Made by a program: the position numbers and the translations under genes. The notes under the pieces are model-generated. The model was not told the DNA's origin. It was given only the letters and a program-made list of their open reading frames with translations, and searched no databases. Below are positions 5,470 through 9,120 of a stretch of 9,120 bases of DNA, in pieces (within the stretch, counting starts at the first letter, position 1; each line of letters begins with the position of its first letter). The DNA is taken from positions 1 to 9,120 of the forward strand of contig SOKK01000083.1 of assembly GCA_004374725.1 (NCBI GenBank), written 5' to 3'. The DNA is from Patescibacteria group bacterium. Its GTDB lineage: Bacteria > Patescibacteriota > SOKK01.

Positions 5470-5898
5470 ATGGCAAAGCGTAAGCGAAAAAAGGCTGCTC
5501 GCTCCGCGAAGCGAGCTCGTCCTAAGAAAAGAGTAGCACGTCGAAAACCTGCACGACGTAAACCCGCTAAAAGGCGAGGCAAGAAGAAAGTAGCAAGAAG
5601 AGCAGGTGCAAAACAGGTACGGGATAATCTGAAAAAGCAGGTCGAGGCAAAAGAGAAACAAATGAAAGCAGCAAAGAGAAAACCGCAGGTCCGCAAAGCC
5701 CTCACTCAAGTGAAGAAGTTCGAGAAGGGTCTTGATGCTAAAATCAAGGGCCAGAGAGAAAAAGTTAAGAAAGCAACCAAGAAGAGTGTCCTGAAGAAGG
5801 AAAAAGAAGTGTTGCAGGTATATTTGTCTGTGAAGAAGACTGCGGTTAAAGCTGCAAAGAAAACTGCTACTACACTTTTGCGGAAGAAAAAATTATAA
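5470..5898 (+). CDS. Very basic, histone-like Lys/Arg/Ala-rich protein
   Basis: A 142-residue protein with 43 Lys and 19 Arg (44%), and only 8 acidic residues, all after residue 51. The N-terminal third is low-complexity, with repeated blocks such as RRKPARRKPAKRR (24-36). From about residue 50 the sequence is helix-forming, with spaced acidic and hydrophobic residues (KQVRDNLKKQVEAKEKQMKA) and later VLQVYLSVKKTAVKAAKKTA. This composition is like the tails of histone H1-like bacterial nucleoid proteins (Hc1/AlgP type), so binding to DNA or RNA is plausible, but I see no family motif that proves it. A ribosomal protein is less likely, as no known one matches. The start is well supported: AAGGGGAG lies 6 nt before the ATG, one of the best ribosome sites in the window, which hints at high expression. 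The gene stands alone between the channel gene and a strong terminator. Confidence 0.85.
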   Translation: MAKRKRKKAARSAKRARPKKRVARRKPARRKPAKRRGKKKVARRAGAKQVRDNLKKQVEAKEKQMKAAKRKPQVRKALTQVKKFEKGLDAKIKGQREKVKKATKKSVLKKEKEVLQVYLSVKKTAVKAAKKTATTLLRKKKL

Positions 5899-5923
5899 AA
5901 CTTAGTTTGGATAATCAAGGAGC

Positions 5924-5971
5924 GGGCATGTCTTTCTCATAAGATGTGCCCACCCTCTTTGGGGTCTTTTT
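5924..5971 (+). terminator. Two adjacent hairpins behind the basic-protein gene
   Basis: The first hairpin pairs GGGCATGTCTT (5924-5934) with AAGATGTGCCC (5941-5951), 11 bp with two wobble pairs. The second pairs ACCC with GGGT (5952-5955 and 5962-5965) and is followed by CTTTTT. Together they look like a terminator or a protected 3' end. Confidence 0.5.
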
Positions 5972-5972
5972 G

Positions 5973-6005
5973 AAAACAGATGACCTCGCTGGGTTATCTG
6001 TTTTT
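5973..6005 (+). terminator. Strong Rho-independent terminator before rtcB
   Basis: A 13-bp stem (5973-5985 with 5992-6004, one G-T pair) with loop TCGCTG ends in TTTTT. Its left arm starts with AAAA, so it may act in both directions. It separates the basic-protein transcript from rtcB. Confidence 0.85.
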
Positions 6006-6031
6006 GTAACTCTGGGGTTTTTGTGTATACT
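6004..6031 (+). promoter_or_regulatory. Promoter of rtcB, implying a near-leaderless transcript
   Basis: TTGTAA (6004-6009, 4 of 6), a 16-bp spacer and TATACT (6026-6031, 5 of 6). The -35 begins on the last T of the terminator stem. Transcription would start around 6037-6039, only about 5 nt before the ATG at 6043. Confidence 0.55.
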
Positions 6032-6042
6032 AGAAATAGATT

Positions 6043-7482
6043 ATGTATAAATTGGAGAAAGCTAGTAAAAATAAATATCGGATAGAGAAGCATGGCTCGA
6101 TGAAGGCCGATGTCGTAGTTTATATTAATGAGAAACTGAAGGCCGATATTCGAGGGGATCAATCAATAGAGCAGTTGGTTAGTGCAGCAACTCTTAAGGG
6201 GGTTTTAAGCCCAGTTGTGGGGATGCCGGATATCCATGAAGGTTATGGACTTCCAATTGGTGGGGTGATGGCGATGCCGGAGGATGGCCTGGTTTCAGCG
6301 GGAGCGGTGGGAATGGACATTAACTGTGGTGCAAGATTGGTCCGCTCAAACATTAGTTCAAAAGATCTTGATCGTTCTACCCTCAGGAATTTGATGATTG
6401 GGATTGAGAGTAAGGTACCTTTGGGGACAGGAGGAAAAAATAGAGCAGGGGAAATTATTCCTCTTGAAGAGATTGCAAAGAAAGGTGCAGCGGCTTGTGT
6501 TCAGAAAGGTTTTGGAGTCAAAGAGGATCTTGAACATACTGAGGAGAATGGTTCTCTTGGAAGAGCTACTCTAGCCACTTGCTCAAAGCGCGCGGTTGAG
6601 CGTGGCCGAGTTCAACTGGGGACTTTGGGAGCCGGGAATCATTTCATTGATTTATTGAATGTTGCTGAGATTTATGATGAAGAGACTGCGAGAGTTTTTG
6701 GCTTAGAGAAAGGAAATTTAGCGGTGATGATTCATTGTGGGAGTCGGGGTTTCGGTCATCAGGTTTGTACGGATTACACGGAAATCTTTTGGAATAAAGC
6801 CCAAGAACTAGGAATTGAAATTCCCCTTAAGGGTTTGGCAGCGGCACCAATTAAATCAAAAGAAGGCCAAGATTATTTGGAGGCAATGGCAGCTTCGGTG
6901 AACTTCGCTTTTGCTAATCGCCAGTTGATCATGCATAATGTCCGAACAGTGTTTGAAGAAGTTTTGGAAAGCGGCTGGAAAAAGTTAGGCTTAGATCTTG
7001 TTTATGATGTTGCACATAATATTGCAAAGTGGGAAGAACATCAAGGCAAAAAAGTTTTGATTCATCGCAAGGGTGCCACGCGTGCTCTCCCTAAGGGTCA
7101 CAAGTTAAATCCCAGGACTTATCTGGAAACCGGTCACCCCGCCTTGATCCCCGGTTCAATGGGAACAGCTTCTTACGTCGTGGTTGGAACTAAGGATTGT
7201 GAAGAATCTTACTACTCTGTTAATCATGGCGCCGGTCGGCGTTTAGCCCGCGGGGAAGCCAAAAGAAGTGTGGATTTAAAAGAGTTTGAAAAATGGATGG
7301 AGAAAAAAGACATCTTAATTAATGAGCGCAACCTAGAGTTTGTCAAAGACGAATCCCCTTTTGCCTATAAAAATGTTGAGGAAGTGATTTCGGTTTTAGA
7401 AGAACAAGGGATGATTAAAAAAGTTGCGAAGTTAGAGCCAATCGGTGTGATTATTGGAGTGAATCGAAGAAGGAGAAGATAG
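6043..7482 (+). CDS. rtcB: RNA-splicing ligase RtcB
   Basis: RtcB joins RNA 2',3'-cyclic phosphate (or 3'-phosphate) ends to 5'-hydroxyl ends in a GTP- and manganese-dependent reaction, in RNA repair or tRNA splicing. The 479-residue protein is of normal family length. Residues matching the metal ligands of the Pyrococcus enzyme are all present: Asp92 and Cys95 in VGMDINCGARL, His200 in LGAGNHFIDL, His231 in MIHCGSRGFGHQ and His325 in VAHNIA. The His guanylylated during catalysis is His395 in SVNHGAGRR. Other hallmarks are MPDIHEGYGLPIGG (61-74), HRKGATRA (341-348) and IPGSMGTASYVV (369-380). The enzyme therefore looks active. No Shine-Dalgarno sequence precedes the ATG, and the promoter lies so close that translation is probably leaderless. 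No archease gene, the usual activator, is in the window. The end is basic (NRRRRR) and the stop codon runs into a heptamer repeat. Confidence 0.97.
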   Translation: MYKLEKASKNKYRIEKHGSMKADVVVYINEKLKADIRGDQSIEQLVSAATLKGVLSPVVGMPDIHEGYGLPIGGVMAMPEDGLVSAGAVGMDINCGARLVRSNISSKDLDRSTLRNLMIGIESKVPLGTGGKNRAGEIIPLEEIAKKGAAACVQKGFGVKEDLEHTEENGSLGRATLATCSKRAVERGRVQLGTLGAGNHFIDLLNVAEIYDEETARVFGLEKGNLAVMIHCGSRGFGHQVCTDYTEIFWNKAQELGIEIPLKGLAAAPIKSKEGQDYLEAMAASVNFAFANRQLIMHNVRTVFEEVLESGWKKLGLDLVYDVAHNIAKWEEHQGKKVLIHRKGATRALPKGHKLNPRTYLETGHPALIPGSMGTASYVVVGTKDCEESYYSVNHGAGRRLARGEAKRSVDLKEFEKWMEKKDILINERNLEFVKDESPFAYKNVEEVISVLEEQGMIKKVAKLEPIGVIIGVNRRRRR

Positions 7483-7512
7483 GTCAAAGGTCAAAGGTTA
7501 GAGGTTAAAGGT
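7482..7512. repeat. Tandem heptamer repeat (GGTCAAA type)
   Basis: Four 7-bp units, GGTCAAA, GGTCAAA, GGTTAGA and GGTTAAA, followed by a partial GGT, start on the last base of the rtcB stop codon. The array is short and has diverged copies. Confidence 0.8.
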
Positions 7513-7516
7513 ATTC

Positions 7517-7548
7517 AAAAAACAGAGTTCTGTGAAACCCTGTTTTTT
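7517..7548. terminator. Bidirectional terminator between rtcB and pilT
   Basis: AAAAAACAG (7517-7525) pairs with CTGTTTTTT (7540-7548); GTT/AAC (7527-7529 and 7536-7538) extends the stem past one mismatch. The A-run on one arm and T-run on the other let it serve both converging genes. Confidence 0.8.
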
Positions 7549-7584
7549 AATAGGCCCGAACTGAGCGTAGCGAAGCTTCCTATT
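7549..7584. repeat. Imperfect palindromic repeat overlapping the pilT stop codon
   Basis: AATAGG (7549-7554) and CCTATT (7579-7584) bracket CCCGAACTGAGCGTAGCGAA (7555-7574). That core resembles the GAACTGAGCG...GAAG repeats dispersed in many bacterial genomes. The pilT stop codon (complement of 7580-7582) lies in the right arm. Confidence 0.5.
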
Positions 7585-8632
7585 GTTTTAGTTTGTCTAA
7601 AATCAGTTCTGGCACAGGACTATTTTGAATTGCAGTTTCTTTAGTAATCACACCTGCTTTGTAAAGATTAAGTAATGAAGCATTCATTGATTGCATCCCG
7701 CGGATCTTTCCAGTTTGAATTGCATTCTTAATTTGGTAAGTCTTGCCACTTCGAATTAAGTTTTTAATTGCATTATCGACAAACATTACTTCGGCAGCTG
7801 CAACTCTTCTTCCTTGCTTTGTTGGAACTAGTCTTTGAGCAATTGTGCCTACTAAAGTCGCAGCGAGCTGGGTTCTAATTTGAGCTTGTTTTGTACTCGG
7901 AAAAACATCGATAATACGGTCAATTGTTTCGGCGGCATTATTTGTGTGTAAAGTTGCAAAGACAAGGTGACCGGTCTCGGCAGCGGTTAAGGTGTTCTGA
8001 ATCGTTTCTAAGTCCCGCATCTCGCCGACCAAGAGAACATCAGGATCTTCTCTCAAGCTAGAGCGCAGTGCCTTAGCGAACGAAAGGGTATCACTACCAA
8101 CTTCGCGCTGGGTGATAATGCTACTTTTGTTTTGATAAACGTATTCAATTGGATCTTCAATTGTGATGATGTGAGTATTTCTGGTTTTATTAACTTCATT
8201 GACCAAAGCAGCAAGGGTTGTAGACTTTCCCTGGCCACTTGAACCTGTGACTAAAACTAATCCTTGTTTTAAATTACAAAAGTTTTTAATTGTTTCTGGT
8301 AAACCAAGTTGAACAATTTCTGGAATTTCGTTTGAAATTAAACGCATCGCAATGCTCGGGTTGCCTCGTTCAGTGTAGACATTAACGCGGAAGCGATAAT
8401 TTTCAAATTCAAAGGCGAGATCTAATTCTCTATCTTTTATAAAACGTTGCGTTTGCTCTTCGTTTAAAAGTTCTTTAACCAAATTTGCTAGATCACTATC
8501 TTTTAGGATATCAAAATCTGCCAAAGGTTTTAAAACCCCATTCAAACGCACAATCGGAGCAACCCCAACTTTCAGATGGATATCCGAAATCGGCTCTTTG
8601 ACGGCAATTTCTATAATTTGATTGAGCTTCAT
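7580..8632 (-). CDS. pilT: Type IV pilus retraction ATPase PilT
   Basis: PilT is a hexameric ATPase at the cytoplasmic base of the type IV pilus that drives pilus retraction, and so twitching motility, adhesion or DNA uptake. The 350-residue protein is full length. The N-terminal PAS-like domain (about 1-100) starts with the family signature SDIHLKVG (16-23). In the ATPase domain are Walker A GSSGQGKST (130-138), the Asp box ITIEDPIEY (156-164), Walker B DVLLVGEMRD (198-207) and the His box HLVFATLHT (222-230). The C-terminal AIKNLIRSGKTYQIKNAIQTG matches the PilT signature region (AIRNLIRE type), which favours PilT over PilB. Walker A departs from the common GPTGSGKST but keeps the Lys and Ser/Thr. 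The ATG at 8632 has no clear Shine-Dalgarno sequence. The gene has its own strong promoter and no other pilus gene in the window, so the pilus machinery must be encoded elsewhere. Confidence 0.96.
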   Translation of the reverse strand: MKLNQIIEIAVKEPISDIHLKVGVAPIVRLNGVLKPLADFDILKDSDLANLVKELLNEEQTQRFIKDRELDLAFEFENYRFRVNVYTERGNPSIAMRLISNEIPEIVQLGLPETIKNFCNLKQGLVLVTGSSGQGKSTTLAALVNEVNKTRNTHIITIEDPIEYVYQNKSSIITQREVGSDTLSFAKALRSSLREDPDVLLVGEMRDLETIQNTLTAAETGHLVFATLHTNNAAETIDRIIDVFPSTKQAQIRTQLAATLVGTIAQRLVPTKQGRRVAAAEVMFVDNAIKNLIRSGKTYQIKNAIQTGKIRGMQSMNASLLNLYKAGVITKETAIQNSPVPELILDKLKQ

Positions 8633-8662
8633 TAAAACGCTTATTTACTGATTCGTTACTCT

Positions 8663-8691
8663 ATTATAGCACAAAATCTGGCTTGTGTAAA
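8663..8691 (-). promoter_or_regulatory. Consensus sigma-70-type promoter of pilT
   Basis: On the minus strand, TTTACA (complement of 8686-8691) and a perfect TATAAT (complement of 8663-8668) are 17 bp apart. This is the best promoter in the window. Transcription would start near 8656, about 24 nt before the pilT ATG. Confidence 0.8.
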
Positions 8692-8707
8692 GGGGATTTT
8701 GGATAAG

Positions 8708-8743
8708 AAAAAACCGCTCCTCAAGAAGAGAGGTATGGTTTTT
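8708..8743 (-). terminator. Terminator after the right-edge gene
   Basis: AAAACC (8710-8715) pairs with GGTTTT (8737-8742) and CCTC (8719-8722) with GAGG (8730-8733), separated by a symmetric 3 by 3 internal loop. On the minus strand the stem is followed by TTTTTTCTT. It starts about 12 nt after the TGA of the leftward gene and isolates pilT. Confidence 0.7.
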
Positions 8744-8754
8744 ATTTGTTGCTA

Positions 8755-9120
8755 TCAAAGGCTAGTGGTATAGCGAACTCGCATTTTGCGATCGTTGCCT
8801 TCGAGGCCGAACCCATAATAGAGCTCGAGACACCCTTTCTCTCCGAAATTCAAGCCGGTGTTGGGACCGGTGGTTAATGATTTCGGGGAGTTATCGGAAT
8901 AGACGCATCCCTCGATTTGGCCGCAGATGAAAAGCCCGATATCTTTAAATATCTTGAGCCTCAGCTGCTGCCGTCCCCAGTAGTAGTCGGGGTTGTTGGT
9001 GCGCGGCATCCCCCACATATTTAACGAGTCGAGGGATACCCTTTCCCATCTCCCGCAGCCGATCATGCAGCCCAATGCTTTGTCGATGTGGCCTACTCGG
9101 TCATCGGGGTTGACGACGAT
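8755..9120 (-). CDS. Unknown protein, C-terminal 121 residues (enters from right edge)
   Basis: The minus-strand frame is open from the window edge to a TGA (complement of 8755-8757), directly followed by an in-frame TAG. The true start lies beyond 9120; the TTG at 9075 and ATG at 9066 are internal possibilities, but coding continues upstream (IVVNPDDRVGHIDKALG). I do not recognise the family. The visible part has five cysteines (18, 22, 66, 72 and 97 of the fragment), is rich in Gly, Tyr and Asn, and lacks long hydrophobic stretches. Its end, ELYYGFGLEGND...MRVRYTTSL, has an alternating pattern typical of beta strands, so a secreted or surface beta-rich protein is possible; that is a guess. 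GC content (50% over 8761-8820) exceeds that of the central genes, as in the left-edge gene. A terminator follows closely, which supports a real gene end. Confidence 0.75.
   Translation of the reverse strand: MVVNPDDRVGHIDKALGCMIGCGRWERVSLDSLNMWGMPRTNNPDYYWGRQQLRLKIFKDIGLFICGQIEGCVYSDNSPKSLTTGPNTGLNFGEKGCLELYYGFGLEGNDRKMRVRYTTSL

Noticed and set aside
5470..5898. Basic protein as a ribosomal protein
   Set aside because: Length and composition would allow it, but no ribosomal protein motif is recognisable and the repeated RRKPA blocks fit histone-like tails better.
5902..6162. Minus-strand ORF of 86 codons across the rtcB promoter
   Set aside because: It runs through two terminators and into the rtcB coding region, with no ribosome site or recognisable domain.
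1..9120. CRISPR array
   Set aside because: No regularly spaced direct repeats with unique spacers are present; the repeats seen are palindromes or a short heptamer array.
1..9120. Alternative code with TGA as glycine, as in Gracilibacteria/SR1
   Set aside because: No in-frame TGA occurs in any conserved domain, glycine motifs all use GGN codons, and the right-edge gene ends in TGA immediately followed by TAG.

Overview
The window looks like a piece of a small, moderately AT-rich bacterial genome. The likeliest source is an uncultivated member of the Candidate Phyla Radiation (Patescibacteria), such as a Microgenomates- or Parcubacteria-like lineage. This is inference. The signs are short gaps between genes, many starts without a Shine-Dalgarno sequence, a PilT-type pilus ATPase among housekeeping genes, a stand-alone RRM protein, a membrane-anchored cyclophilin, and several kinds of short palindromic or tandem repeat at gene borders. 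All eight complete genes end in TAA or TAG and the one partial gene end seen uses TGA. No in-frame TGA interrupts a conserved domain, so the standard bacterial code fits.

Layout. A leftward gene for an unknown membrane protein runs off the left edge (1-313). Overlapping divergent promoters (about 408-457) separate it from a rightward cluster: a WecG/TagA/CpsF-family glycosyltransferase (491-1336), a membrane-anchored cyclophilin (1343-2095) and glutamyl-tRNA synthetase (2116-3600). Next come an RRM RNA-binding protein with its own promoter and a leader of about 155 nt (3801-4094), a strong terminator, tRNA-Gln(CTG) with encoded CCA (4192-4265), and a block of inverted repeats. Then follow an MscS-type mechanosensitive channel (4470-5336), a very basic histone-like protein (5470-5898), several hairpins including a strong terminator, and the RNA ligase RtcB (6043-7482). 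RtcB converges on pilT (complement of 7580-8632) across a repeat-rich gap with a bidirectional terminator. A second leftward gene of unknown function enters from the right edge (8755-9120). No stretch over 300 bases lacks a gene.

How the genes relate. Most are independent housekeeping or envelope functions. RNA biology is the main theme: GltX and tRNA-Gln lie about 600 bp apart, which fits (but does not prove) the indirect route to Gln-tRNA, and RtcB and the RRM protein also act on RNA. The glycosyltransferase, cyclophilin, MscS channel and PilT belong to the envelope. The GltX, RtcB, PilT, MscS, RRM, cyclophilin and GT26 calls rest on intact family motifs. The two edge genes and the basic protein have no function I can assign.

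I found no clear undescribed multi-gene system. The points most worth a second look are the 44% Lys/Arg basic protein, the repeats that supply start or stop codons of neighbouring genes, the structured leader of the RRM gene, the folded 3' trailer of the tRNA, and the two GC-richer unknown edge genes.
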